From Pseudomonadota bacterium (GTDB lineage: Bacteria > Pseudomonadota > Gammaproteobacteria > Burkholderiales > Methylophilaceae): 44,876 nt of DNA. The notes beneath the pieces were generated by a model. It worked only from the letters and a program-made list of their open reading frames with translations, was not told where the DNA came from and did no database searches. Numbering within the stretch: the first letter of the stretch is position 1; each line of letters opens with the position of its first letter. This document shows, piece by piece, positions 13,814 to 22,917 of this stretch. Both the position numbers and the translations under genes were made by a program. Location: NCBI GenBank assembly GCA_029781535.1, contig JAKOWL010000210.1, positions 1 to 44,876 on the forward strand. Reading direction: 5' to 3'.

Positions 13814-15772
13814 CTAAGCTGCTTTTTGCGTATCCTCACTATCAAAAGCCAAAGCGTTGCCCATATGCTGGCGTAACACCTTCAAGTCATCAATTTGCGC
13901 ACGGATGCTTTTCTCGATATTTTCCAACTCCGCAATACGGTCTTCCAGTGTATCTGTCGCTTTATAAATACGCTTGATACTTTCCAAACGGCGACGCAAC
14001 TGCAACTGGTGCTCACGCACCTGCGATTCCATCGGGGCAATCACCGCTTTCAACCAGTTTTCCACGTCACGGTTTGCCACCTCGTAGACATGAATCACAC
14101 GACTAGCCAACGTCTCAAAGAATTTGCTGGTCAATGTCATCTTCTCGTTGGCAATCATATTAAACGTCGTATTGAACTGTTCCTTATATGCGCGTTCCAG
14201 CTTAGCCAACTCTTTTTGATAACGTAAGGTGGAAAATGCTGGTGGCTCGGACTTACGCAGGCCATGTTCTTTGGAGAACTTGTCATACATCACGTCCATC
14301 ATTTTCTTGATTTCTTCAATCTGTGCATCAGACTGTACCAGACGCGTTTTTAGTTCAACAAAGAAGCTATCCATCGCATCACGAATCTGTTTGGTGAAGC
14401 TAGCAGACACCATAGTTTCGCGTGTATTATGCACCTTCATTTTCAAGGCTTCCATTCCCAGCAGAGTAAACAGCTTGTTAGTTTGCTGTGAAAATACACT
14501 ACGTAATGCCTGAAAGCGTTGAAGACCTTTCTCAAAGTTCTCCTTATCCACTTTCACCTTGTTCATCATATGCTCGACTACATCCTCGTTCTTGCCGCGT
14601 AAGCCACGCAGTTCTTCGAGCTGGTCAACCACGCCTGTAACACGGGACTCCAGAATCATGTTGGAATTATTTACCAAATCATCCAGTTCGTTCTTTGTGT
14701 TATCGCGCACGATCTCTTTTTTGGAAGGGATCAGTTCGTCGGATAAGGCTTTCTCTAGCTGTGGCAAACGACTTTGTGCCAGCAATGCTGCATCGCCATT
14801 CACTTTCGCCAGCAAGCCTTTTTGTGCAGAGGTCGGGAAAATCTGCTTTGGCTCCAAGCCCAATAAATCAGCCGTCATTTTGACTTGTTTAGTGATTTCT
14901 TTTTCGATTTCGGCTTCGTTTTTCAGTTCGTCCCACAAACCGTCAATCTTGTTCAATACAGCCATACGGCCTTTTTGTTTCCAGCGTGTACCGCTGATGT
15001 ATTGACGCCAGACATCGATCTCGGACTTTGTAACACCTGTATCCGCTGCCAGTATGAACAGCACGGCATGCGCATTCGGCAACATGTTCAATGTCAGTTC
15101 CGGCTCTGTACCGATTGCATTCAACCCTGGGGTATCAAGAATCACCAACCCCTGCTCCAGCAGCGGGTGCGGGAAGTTGATCATGGCATAACGCCAGCAT
15201 GGGATATCAATCGTGCCATCTTTGTTCACGTGCAGCGCATCTTCTTCGCTGTTGGGATCATATAGGCCGTATTTCTCGGCCTCTTCCAATGTGACGCTCT
15301 TGGTACTGCTAACTTCCCTGAAAGCGGCGGCCATGCTGTCGTTTGAATCGACATCAAACTCAACCAATTTCCATTCATCGGGATAACGCTTGTATTCTGT
15401 GGTAGTCGCGTCCATCGCGCGTGTCTCGATTGGCAACAATTGCAATGAGCTCGGCTTGGCAGGGTCATACAAAAGCTCTGTAGGGCACATCGTCGTACGG
15501 CCTGCGCTGGAAGGCAACAGCCTTTGTCCATAATCGGCAAAAAAGATTGCATTAATCAGTTCGGATTTACCGCGTGAGAACTCAGCCACAAAAGCCACAT
15601 TCAGCTTATCTTCACGCAAACGTTCCAGCAAACCGCTGATACGTTGATCAATCTGCGCATCATTGAGCTCTTGCTCATTCAGCCAGCTGCGATAGTCACA
15701 GATGCTATCCACAAGCGCTTTCCTCCACTCGGAATAAGCGGCAAACTGACTTGCTAATTTATTTTCGGCCAT
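13814..15772 (-). CDS. Bacterial dynamin-like GTPase
   Basis: 652 residues from the ATG at 15772 (GGGGA ribosome site 6 nt before; an upstream in-frame TTG at 15784 is less likely). The GTPase domain shows G1 AEFSRGKSELINAIFF near residue 65, G3 ILDTPGLNA near 215 and G4 LNKID near 275. The rest is long helices and coiled coil, including a C-terminal RRRLESIKRIYKATDTLEDRIAELENIEKSI. Bacterial dynamin-like proteins act at membranes in remodelling, repair or phage tolerance; which applies here is unknown. No membrane helix is obvious. The gene stands alone and converges on rpoH. Confidence 0.88.
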   Translation of the reverse strand: MAENKLASQFAAYSEWRKALVDSICDYRSWLNEQELNDAQIDQRISGLLERLREDKLNVAFVAEFSRGKSELINAIFFADYGQRLLPSSAGRTTMCPTELLYDPAKPSSLQLLPIETRAMDATTTEYKRYPDEWKLVEFDVDSNDSMAAAFREVSSTKSVTLEEAEKYGLYDPNSEEDALHVNKDGTIDIPCWRYAMINFPHPLLEQGLVILDTPGLNAIGTEPELTLNMLPNAHAVLFILAADTGVTKSEIDVWRQYISGTRWKQKGRMAVLNKIDGLWDELKNEAEIEKEITKQVKMTADLLGLEPKQIFPTSAQKGLLAKVNGDAALLAQSRLPQLEKALSDELIPSKKEIVRDNTKNELDDLVNNSNMILESRVTGVVDQLEELRGLRGKNEDVVEHMMNKVKVDKENFEKGLQRFQALRSVFSQQTNKLFTLLGMEALKMKVHNTRETMVSASFTKQIRDAMDSFFVELKTRLVQSDAQIEEIKKMMDVMYDKFSKEHGLRKSEPPAFSTLRYQKELAKLERAYKEQFNTTFNMIANEKMTLTSKFFETLASRVIHVYEVANRDVENWLKAVIAPMESQVREHQLQLRRRLESIKRIYKATDTLEDRIAELENIEKSIRAQIDDLKVLRQHMGNALAFDSEDTQKAA

Positions 15773-16006
15773 TGATATCCCCAAATTGGCTACTTTTATA
15801 GTACTTATACTTTATCACGAGGATAAAAATATTCAAACAAATCAGTTGGATTAAGTTACTGATTTTAAGTGCTTTCTGATAAGTGGTCGTTTTTCTGCGA
15901 CAAACGGTTGTTTACTGCACCCGTAACGCAAAATTGCTTCGGTGCTTGTGAGTGTCAGCCTAGCTTCTGCTATCATTCCATATTATTGTTTCAATCTGAA
16001 AACCCC
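15773..16006. other. Divergent intergenic region with inverted repeat
   Basis: The 234 bp between the dynamin-like gene and the DUF971 gene contain an exact 8-bp inverted repeat, AAATCAGT (15839-15846) and ACTGATTT (15858-15865), with an 11-bp spacer. There is no T-run after it, so an operator is more likely than a terminator. No RNA gene is recognised. Confidence 0.35.
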
Positions 16007-16375
16007 ATGGCAGCAACCCCACAACCTACCGATATTCGCTTGCATCAAGCTTCCAGGTTGCTGGAAATCCATTTTGACAACGGAACCGAGTGCATGCTGA
16101 GCTGCGAATTCCTGCGCGTCTACTCACCTAGTGCAGAAGTACGCGGGCACGGTGCAGGACAAGAAGTGCTGCAAATCGGCAAGGAAGGTGTGAATATCAT
16201 TGCTATCGAGCCAGTTGGCAACTACGCCGTCAAACTCACATTCAGCGATGGCCATGACACCGGTTTATACTCATGGGATTACCTTTATCATCTGGCCGCG
16301 CATTATGAGCCAATGTGGATGGATTATATTGCCAAACTGGAAGCAGCCGGTCATCAAAGAAAGAGCATCATATGA
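16007..16375 (+). CDS. DUF971 family protein (GBBH-like N-terminal fold)
   Basis: 122 residues from the ATG at 16007; an open frame extends upstream to 15869 but reads through promoter-like DNA. Sequence features [33 protein letters not shown] and [20 protein letters not shown] are the DUF971 (gamma-butyrobetaine hydroxylase N-terminal-like) signature. Small proteins of this kind often precede ubiE in betaproteobacteria; a role linked to Fe-S or quinone metabolism has been suggested but is not established. Its TGA overlaps the ubiE ATG by 4 bp, so translation is coupled. Confidence 0.88.
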   Translation: MAATPQPTDIRLHQASRLLEIHFDNGTECMLSCEFLRVYSPSAEVRGHGAGQEVLQIGKEGVNIIAIEPVGNYAVKLTFSDGHDTGLYSWDYLYHLAAHYEPMWMDYIAKLEAAGHQRKSII

Positions 16376-17127
16376 GTGACAACAAAACCACACATTTCGG
16401 ATATGAAACTGTCGCCGAAGAAGAAAAACAAAAGAAAGTCGGCGCCGTTTTCCACTCTGTCGCACAGAATTACGACATCATGAATGACGTGATGTCCGCA
16501 GGCATGCACCGCTTGTGGAAACGCTTTGCAGTCGATATCAGCGGAGTAAAGCCTGGCGACAAAGTGCTGGACATCGCTGGCGGCAGCGGCGACCTATCCA
16601 AGCTATTCGCACAGAAGGTCGGCGTCAATTCCAATCAAAACCCTGGCAAGGTCATCCTCACAGATATCAATGCCAGGATGCTGGCGGTGGGTCGTGACCG
16701 CATGATAGACGCAGGGCTGAACGTACCTGCTGCCCAGTGCAATGCCGAGAAACTGCCTTTCCCGAATGACACTTTCGACTGCGTGATTGTCGCCTTTGGC
16801 CTGCGCAATATGACACACAAGGATAACGCCCTCAAGGAGATGCAGCGAGTGCTCAAAGTGGGTGGCCGCTTGCTGGTGCTGGAGTTCTCGAAAGTCTGGC
16901 AGCCACTGGAAAAAATCTATGACACCTACTCATTCAAGCTATTACCGCTAATGGGCAAACTCATTGCCAAAGATGAAGCCAGCTATCGCTATTTGGCGGA
17001 ATCCATCCGCATGCATCCTGATCAGGAGACTCTGAAAGCCATGATGCATGATGCCGGATTTGACCGGGTGGATTACTACAACCTGACTGCGGGCGTAGTT
17101 GCCTTGCACAAAGGCGTTAAATGCTGA
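16372..17127 (+). CDS. ubiE: Demethylmenaquinone/2-polyprenyl-benzoquinol C-methyltransferase
   Basis: 251 residues from the ATG at 16372, which overlaps the previous stop as ATGA. Class I SAM methyltransferase with motif [14 protein letters not shown] (about 64-76) and family signatures [36 protein letters not shown] and [16 protein letters not shown]. It methylates the ring carbon of ubiquinone (and menaquinone) precursors using S-adenosylmethionine. First of the ubiE-ubiJ-ubiB set. Confidence 0.96.
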   Translation: MSDNKTTHFGYETVAEEEKQKKVGAVFHSVAQNYDIMNDVMSAGMHRLWKRFAVDISGVKPGDKVLDIAGGSGDLSKLFAQKVGVNSNQNPGKVILTDINARMLAVGRDRMIDAGLNVPAAQCNAEKLPFPNDTFDCVIVAFGLRNMTHKDNALKEMQRVLKVGGRLLVLEFSKVWQPLEKIYDTYSFKLLPLMGKLIAKDEASYRYLAESIRMHPDQETLKAMMHDAGFDRVDYYNLTAGVVALHKGVKC

Positions 17128-17714
17128 AGCCGGCATTGACACACTTTTTGCAGCACGTCTGCGCACAGAACAATTGGGCGAAACCTCACCTAATCGCCCA
17201 TGCGGGCAAAACGCTATGTATTGATTTCTCTATAGTAAGAATGCCCTTGCAGATACTGGAAGATGGCAGCCTGTGCATAGCTGGGGAAACCGCCACAGCT
17301 GACGCGACAGCGCACATCCCGCCCAGCCTGACACTACGCCTGCTGGCCAAGGATGAGGCTGCCAGACAGCAAATCCATATTGAGGGAGACACCCACCTGG
17401 CAACAGACTTTGCAAAGGTGATGCAACACATGCGCTGGGACATGGCCGAAGACATTTCAAAACTCGTTGGCGACATCCCCGCACAAAAAATCAGCGGTTT
17501 CACACAGAACACCGCGCAGGAGGCAAAACGCCAGATCACCAACCTGGCTGACATGCTGGCGGAATACTGGCAGGAAGAAGTCCCCGTGCTGGCAAAGAAA
17601 CGTCAGGTACAAGCCTTCAACGCCAATGTGGATACACTGGTCAGTGATGTCGACAGATTGGAAAAGCGGCTGGAAAAACTCACACAAAAACATCTACAGG
17701 AAAGCTCGCATTAA
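17121..17714 (+). CDS. ubiJ: Ubiquinone biosynthesis accessory factor UbiJ (SCP2 domain)
   Basis: 197 residues; the start overlaps the ubiE end by 7 bp. The N-terminal SCP2-like lipid-binding domain (about 15-105) is followed by a segment with [16 protein letters not shown] and a C-terminal coiled coil ([18 protein letters not shown]). UbiJ binds ubiquinone intermediates and organises the cytosolic Ubi metabolon in other proteobacteria. Position between ubiE and ubiB is the usual order and supports the call. Confidence 0.9.
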   Translation: MLKPALTHFLQHVCAQNNWAKPHLIAHAGKTLCIDFSIVRMPLQILEDGSLCIAGETATADATAHIPPSLTLRLLAKDEAARQQIHIEGDTHLATDFAKVMQHMRWDMAEDISKLVGDIPAQKISGFTQNTAQEAKRQITNLADMLAEYWQEEVPVLAKKRQVQAFNANVDTLVSDVDRLEKRLEKLTQKHLQESSH

Positions 17715-19261
17715 TGCATCTCCTCAGGCTTATTCATATCTTGGGTGTGTTTTTATGGTATCGGCTGGATGATTTCATTGCCGAGCGCCCAGTGTTCAAA
17801 CCACTGCATCTGCTGATAAAAATTTTGATGTTCTGGCGCCAGCCCGGAGAGGCGCGTGGAGTAAGGCTCCGCAAGGCATTGGAAAGCCTCGGGCCAATAT
17901 TCGTTAAATTTGGCCAAGTATTATCAACACGTCGCGACCTGCTTCCACCGGATATTGCAGAAGAACTTGCCAAACTACAGGACCGCGTCCCCCCTTTTAC
18001 CTTCGATGCCGTGCAAGCCAGCATCGAAGCCTCGTTCGGGGCATCTTTGAACACAATCTTTCCCAAATTCAAGCAAACTCCTGTTGCCAGCGCATCTGTA
18101 GCGCAAGTGCATTTCGCCGAATTGCCTGACGGCAAGCAAGTCGCCGTCAAAGTACTACGGCCAGGCATCGCCACTGTCATTCACCGCGACATTCGCCTCC
18201 TGGATACCCTGGCTTGGCTGCTTGCGGCCATTTCCAGCGAAGGCAAGCGCTTGAAGCCACAAGAAATTGTCGAGGAGTTTGCACGACACACCGAGCAAGA
18301 GCTGGATTTGACGCTAGAAGCAGCCAACTGCAGTCAACTTGCACGCAATTTCACCGATAAGCGCTTGCTAATCCCGGGAGTACACTGGGACTATTGCCGC
18401 AAGGATGTCATGACCATGCAGCGCATGCATGGCACCCCTATCAGCCAGGTTGACGCACTGCGCGCCAAAGGCATTGACATCACAAAACTGGCTCATGATG
18501 GGGTGGAGATATTCTTTACACAAGTGTTCCGCGACGGGTTCTTTCATGCTGACATGCATCCCGGCAATATCCAGGTGGCCGATGATGGCCGCTACATCGC
18601 GCTGGATTTCGGCATCATGGGCACGCTCAACGACAATGACAAATACTATCTGGCGCGCAATTTCCTGGCATTTTTCAATCGTGATTACCGCGATGTAGCC
18701 GTGGCACATATCGAGTCAGGCTGGGTACCGCCAGACACCAGCGCCGATGAATTGGAAACCGCCATTCGCGCAATCTGCGAGCCGATCTTCGACAAACCGT
18801 TAAAAGACATTTCCTTTGGCAGGACACTGCTCAGCCTTTTCCAGATGTCACGCCGCTTTGGTGTGAATATCCAGCCGCAACTTGTGATGCTGCAGAAAAC
18901 CTTGCTGAACATCGAAGGCCTAGGGCGCGACCTAGACCCAAATATCGACCTCTGGCAAACCGCCAAGCCGTTCCTAAAACGCTGGATGAGTGAGCAAGTG
19001 GGTTGGCGCAGCATTGCCAAAAAACTGAGACATGAACTGCCTTTCATGCTCAGGACTGCACCGGAAATGCCGCGCCTGCTGCATCAATATCTCACACAGC
19101 AAACCCAGCACAACATCAGGCCATCCACTTTGGCGCAACTTGAGTCTTTGGTAAGGGATCAGCAAACCCAGATACGCTGGCAAAAACGTTTTATCTGGAC
19201 TATATTGCTGCTGGTATTGTTGCAGATATTATTGAGCATCTATCTTTTCATCGGGAGCTGA
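17714..19261 (+). CDS. ubiB: UbiB protein kinase-like ATPase for ubiquinone biosynthesis
   Basis: 515 residues; its ATG shares one base with the ubiJ stop (TAATG). UbiB/ADCK features: the KxGQ motif in FVKFGQVLSTRRDLLP (about 74-89), an alanine-rich loop ASASVAQVH, the catalytic-loop region FFHADMHPGNI, and DFG as ALDFGIMG. A C-terminal membrane helix lies at about 493-513. It is needed for aerobic ubiquinone synthesis, probably by extracting or presenting lipid intermediates at the membrane. Confidence 0.95.
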   Translation: MHLLRLIHILGVFLWYRLDDFIAERPVFKPLHLLIKILMFWRQPGEARGVRLRKALESLGPIFVKFGQVLSTRRDLLPPDIAEELAKLQDRVPPFTFDAVQASIEASFGASLNTIFPKFKQTPVASASVAQVHFAELPDGKQVAVKVLRPGIATVIHRDIRLLDTLAWLLAAISSEGKRLKPQEIVEEFARHTEQELDLTLEAANCSQLARNFTDKRLLIPGVHWDYCRKDVMTMQRMHGTPISQVDALRAKGIDITKLAHDGVEIFFTQVFRDGFFHADMHPGNIQVADDGRYIALDFGIMGTLNDNDKYYLARNFLAFFNRDYRDVAVAHIESGWVPPDTSADELETAIRAICEPIFDKPLKDISFGRTLLSLFQMSRRFGVNIQPQLVMLQKTLLNIEGLGRDLDPNIDLWQTAKPFLKRWMSEQVGWRSIAKKLRHELPFMLRTAPEMPRLLHQYLTQQTQHNIRPSTLAQLESLVRDQQTQIRWQKRFIWTILLLVLLQILLSIYLFIGS

Positions 19262-19262
19262 C

Positions 19263-19700
19263 ATGAGAAAAAACGCTATTCTATTGGGCATCGTTCTAGC
19301 ATTCTTTTCTGGCCTCACCTTAGCTGGCACCCCAGAGGGCTTATGGAAAAGCATCGATGACGAGACTGGCAAACCTCGTTCACTGATTCGCATTCATGAA
19401 AATAATGGCGAATATAGTGCCGTCGTCGAAAAAGGCCTGCTCCCTACCGATACCGGTGAAAGCGTGTGCGACAAATGCACTGATGAACGCAAAGGTCAGA
19501 AAATCATTGGCATGACGATAGCCAAAGGCTTGAGAGAAAAAGATGGCGTTTACCAGGGCGGCGAAATCCTGGATCCGGAAAATGGCAAAACATATCGATG
19601 TAAGATGAAGCTGCTGGAAAATGGCAAAAAGCTGGAAGTACGTGGCTTTATTGGCATCTCGCTATTTGGCCGCTCCCAAATCTGGACACGCGAAGAATAA
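19263..19700 (+). CDS. Exported DUF2147 protein
   Basis: 145 residues with a signal peptide (MRKNAILLGIVLAFFSGLTLA). The mature part begins TPEGLWKSIDDETGKPRSLIRI and has CDKCTDERKGQ, MTIAKGLREKDGVYQGGEILDPENGKTY and GFIGISLFGRSQIW, all typical of DUF2147, a lipocalin-like beta fold of unknown function. It starts 1 bp after the ubiB stop, so it is probably in the same transcript. Confidence 0.88.
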   Translation: MRKNAILLGIVLAFFSGLTLAGTPEGLWKSIDDETGKPRSLIRIHENNGEYSAVVEKGLLPTDTGESVCDKCTDERKGQKIIGMTIAKGLREKDGVYQGGEILDPENGKTYRCKMKLLENGKKLEVRGFIGISLFGRSQIWTREE

Positions 19701-19721
19701 GTTTGGGACGATAGAAATATT

Positions 19722-21191
19722 ATGCTGCTCTGGTTTGTGATTGCGTATTGGGTCATATCTGTAGGCATTGGGCTTTGGGCTTCCAGCCGCGTGCACAATG
19801 CCAAAGACTTCGCAATCGCAGGTCGGCATTTGCCTTTTTACATGGTGACTGCCACAGTATTTGCTACTTGGTTCGGTTCAGAAACCGTATTAGGCATTCC
19901 CGCCACTTTTCTGCAGGAAGGCTTGCATGGGGTTGTCGCCGATCCCTTTGGTTCATCCATGTGCCTGATTTTGGTCGGTTTGTTTTTTGCCGCTCCGCTC
20001 TACAGAATGAACCTGCTGACGATTGGCGACTTTTACAAGCAACGCTATGGCCGCCAAGTGGAAGTGCTTACCACGATTGCCATCGTAATCTCGTACCTAG
20101 GTTGGGTGGGTGCGCAAATCAACGCACTAGGCCTAGTGTTCAACGTCGTTTCCGGCGGAGAAATCAGCAAACTTGCCGGTATGATCATCGGATCCGGCAC
20201 CATCCTCATTTACACTATCTACGGCGGCATGTGGGCCGTGGCTATCACCGATTTCCTACAAATGATCATTATTTGTGTCGGCATGCTATATATCGGCGGA
20301 GAAGTGAGCGGTATGGTTGGCGGCGTAGGTAATGTAGTGAAGCATGCCAGCGATGCGGGAAAATTCTCATTCTGGCCAGCACCTGACCTGAAAGAGATCA
20401 TCGCATTTGCTGCTGCCTGGGTCACCATGATGTTCGGCTCTATCCCGCAACAAGACGTATTTCAGCGCGTACAATCTTCCAAAACCATCAACATTGCTAT
20501 ATGGGGCTCTGTGCTAGGTGGAAGTTTGTATTTTATTTTTGCATTCGTACCGATGTTTTTGGCTTATTCAGCCACGCTGATCGATCCACAAATGGTTCAA
20601 AACCTGATAAATAAGGATCCACAATTGATTCTGCCCAACCTAGTATTGAATCATGCACCGCTAATCGCACAAATTATGTTCTTTGGCGCATTGCTTTCCG
20701 CCATCAAAAGCTGTGCTTCTGCCACTTTGCTCGCACCATCAGTCACTTTTACCGAGAACATCCTGAAACCCATGGTGCCGCATATGACCGACCATCAGCT
20801 GTTACGCTGGATGCGCATCGTCACATTGACGTTTACTGTATTGGTAACCGTTTATGCAGTTAACTCCAAACTCAGCATCTTCAAAATGGTGGAGAACGCT
20901 TACCAGATAACATTAGTAATGGCATTCATCCCATTGGCTTGCGGCGTATATTGGAAACGTGCAACCAATCAAGGTGCGCTGACGGCGATCTTTCTTGGGC
21001 TTAGCACTTGGCTAGCTGTAATGATTGTAGGGCCGGAAGATCCTCTGATTCCCGCACAATTTGCCGGGCTGATTGCCAGTGTAATCGGGATGCTATTAGG
21101 CTCATTATTGCCTCAGTGGATTGCACAACCTCTGCCACATGAGCAAAGCTACTTACATCGCCATGCATCTTCGGAACATCATATCAGCTGA
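19722..21191 (+). CDS. Sodium:solute symporter family transporter
   Basis: 489 residues with about 12-13 membrane helices. SSS-family signatures: AIAGRHLPFYMVTATVFATWFGSETVLGIP near the N-terminus, MNLLTIGDFYKQRYG, and MMFGSIPQQDVFQRVQSSK in the middle. It imports a small organic solute with Na+; the substrate cannot be told from sequence. Its 3' end overlaps the convergent mutM by 8 bp, so no terminator fits between them. Confidence 0.9.
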   Translation: MLLWFVIAYWVISVGIGLWASSRVHNAKDFAIAGRHLPFYMVTATVFATWFGSETVLGIPATFLQEGLHGVVADPFGSSMCLILVGLFFAAPLYRMNLLTIGDFYKQRYGRQVEVLTTIAIVISYLGWVGAQINALGLVFNVVSGGEISKLAGMIIGSGTILIYTIYGGMWAVAITDFLQMIIICVGMLYIGGEVSGMVGGVGNVVKHASDAGKFSFWPAPDLKEIIAFAAAWVTMMFGSIPQQDVFQRVQSSKTINIAIWGSVLGGSLYFIFAFVPMFLAYSATLIDPQMVQNLINKDPQLILPNLVLNHAPLIAQIMFFGALLSAIKSCASATLLAPSVTFTENILKPMVPHMTDHQLLRWMRIVTLTFTVLVTVYAVNSKLSIFKMVENAYQITLVMAFIPLACGVYWKRATNQGALTAIFLGLSTWLAVMIVGPEDPLIPAQFAGLIASVIGMLLGSLLPQWIAQPLPHEQSYLHRHASSEHHIS

Positions 21192-22002
21192 TCTTTTGGC
21201 AGTGCTTGCAATAAAATGTCGAGCGCTGGCCTAAGCGAATATTCTGGATGACATTCCCGCAAACTTTACATGGCCCACCTGCTCGGCCATACACAAAATA
21301 CTCCTGTTGAAAATATCCGGGATTCCCATCTGCACCAAAAAAATCACGCAAACTGCTTCCTCCTGCCGCCAATGCATCCTGAAGTGTTTGCTTGATTGCA
21401 TCCACCAATCTCTGGCAATCAGCCAAACTTAGGTTCTTGGCAGGAGTTTGCGGATGTATTCTTGCGCGAAACAAAGATTCGCTCGCATAGATATTCCCTA
21501 CGCCGACCACCAAGTGACTATCCATGATTGCGACCTTGATTGCCATGCTGCGTCCGGCCAGCTGCTTATTGAAGTACTTTGCATCGAAGTCATTGCCTAA
21601 TGGCTCGACCCCTAACACATTAATCAACGGATGCATCTCTGGTGCATTGCCCGCCCATAGCACAGCACCGAAGCGTCGCGGATCTCGCAAACGCATCACT
21701 TGACCTGAGTCGAACACGATGTCGAAGTGGTCATGCTTTTCCGGCGGATAATTTCTATCCAGCAAACAAATACGCCCGGACATCCCCAGGTGTAGCAGCA
21801 GTGTTCCCACATCAAACTTGGCTAAAATATACTTGGCGCGCCTTTCCAGGCTTTTGAGTTGCTGGTGCGCAAGCGTGCTAGGCAGATGCTCCGGGATAGG
21901 CCAACGCATCTTGGCATTACGGATAATGACATCCTTGACGGTTTGACCAAGTAGCGGCGCAAGACCGCGCCGCGTGACTTCTACCTCTGGAAGTTCAGGC
22001 AT
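21184..22002 (-). CDS. mutM: Formamidopyrimidine-DNA glycosylase
   Basis: 272 residues. The N-terminal MPELPEVEVTRRGL holds the catalytic Pro2 and Glu3. The lysine loop is present in LERRAKYILAKF, the helix-two-turn-helix in VGVGNIYASESLFRARIHP, and the C-terminal zinc finger in CKVCG...GQRSTFYCKHCQK. It removes oxidised purines such as 8-oxoguanine and cleaves the strand. Last gene of a five-gene minus-strand operon, 3 bp after the DUF4340 gene. Confidence 0.97.
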   Translation of the reverse strand: MPELPEVEVTRRGLAPLLGQTVKDVIIRNAKMRWPIPEHLPSTLAHQQLKSLERRAKYILAKFDVGTLLLHLGMSGRICLLDRNYPPEKHDHFDIVFDSGQVMRLRDPRRFGAVLWAGNAPEMHPLINVLGVEPLGNDFDAKYFNKQLAGRSMAIKVAIMDSHLVVGVGNIYASESLFRARIHPQTPAKNLSLADCQRLVDAIKQTLQDALAAGGSSLRDFFGADGNPGYFQQEYFVYGRAGGPCKVCGNVIQNIRLGQRSTFYCKHCQKIS

Positions 22003-22005
22003 TCC

Positions 22006-22902
22006 TTATTTAAGGTTGAGTGGCGGGTTAAGCATGTTAAACCCGACATCATTAGCAAAATGGTAAACCAACCCCTCATCCGAACGCGCCAGCAAAAGTT
22101 CTGGTGCTTCCTGAATCTTGTCGAAATGTACTTTTTTTCCATCCTTCATTACAACTTCAAAACTAGGATAAGTCGCTTTTCTATCAGGTTTGTAAATTCC
22201 CACAGAGCTTGCCACGGCATGCACCCAAGCGTTGTCCAGCCACTCGTTCAGCTCGTTTTGTGTCGGTTTGGCTTTGCTCAGACTAGCCTTCCATTGCCCA
22301 TTATCAGCCAGGTTCATATCCAGTCCGCCCAACTCTTGCCATTGCTCAAGCTTTGAAAAAGCAAAACCTACTATCTGCTTGCTTTCCGAAGGGGCCAAAG
22401 GCGCCTTGTCTATCATCTCGATGGGTTGTGTAGCAGCAGCCTCGGCGTAACTTGCGGGCACCAGATATACCGCATCCTGATAAGCGACATATTGTTCTTC
22501 GCTCACAGGATTGAACGTGCCGAAAACAAACGTCTGATCTCCCGCGGCACCTGCAAATTTCAGTCGAATTCGTGGATTATCCAGCCCATATTTAGCCAAA
22601 TCATTTGCCGGCAACTTGTCTTTGCTCTTAGCCGCAATGATTGCCAGAATACGGCTGACGGAAATTTGATCTGCGCGTGTTTTATACGGTGCCGTCATGC
22701 GCCACAAACCATCCACCTTTTCAAAAGTGACTGGCGCTTGTGCCGGGAACTCCACTTTGATAGACGTAAAATCTGCCAGCTTCAGATGGGACACCTCATA
22801 TTGCATCGCATCTACCCCGGCTTTCGGTCGCAGATACAGAAACGCCACGATCCCTGCAACCAAGGCCAGTAGTATCAAATTAACAATCCATCTTTGTTTC
22901 AT
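22006..22902 (-). CDS. DUF4340 domain protein, membrane-anchored
   Basis: 298 residues. One N-terminal membrane helix (about 5-25), then a periplasmic region with the DUF4340 pattern: KVEFPAQAPVTFEKVDGLWRM, ADQISVSRILAII, LAKYGLDNPRIRLKFAG, TFVFGTFNP and YVAYQDAVYLV. Function is unknown. DUF4340 genes commonly follow GldA/F/G-like ABC transporter genes, as here (15 bp after the GldG-like gene), suggesting an extracytoplasmic partner of that transporter. Confidence 0.88.
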   Translation of the reverse strand: MKQRWIVNLILLALVAGIVAFLYLRPKAGVDAMQYEVSHLKLADFTSIKVEFPAQAPVTFEKVDGLWRMTAPYKTRADQISVSRILAIIAAKSKDKLPANDLAKYGLDNPRIRLKFAGAAGDQTFVFGTFNPVSEEQYVAYQDAVYLVPASYAEAAATQPIEMIDKAPLAPSESKQIVGFAFSKLEQWQELGGLDMNLADNGQWKASLSKAKPTQNELNEWLDNAWVHAVASSVGIYKPDRKATYPSFEVVMKDGKKVHFDKIQEAPELLLARSDEGLVYHFANDVGFNMLNPPLNLK

Positions 22903-22917
22903 ACCGGTCTCGCAATC

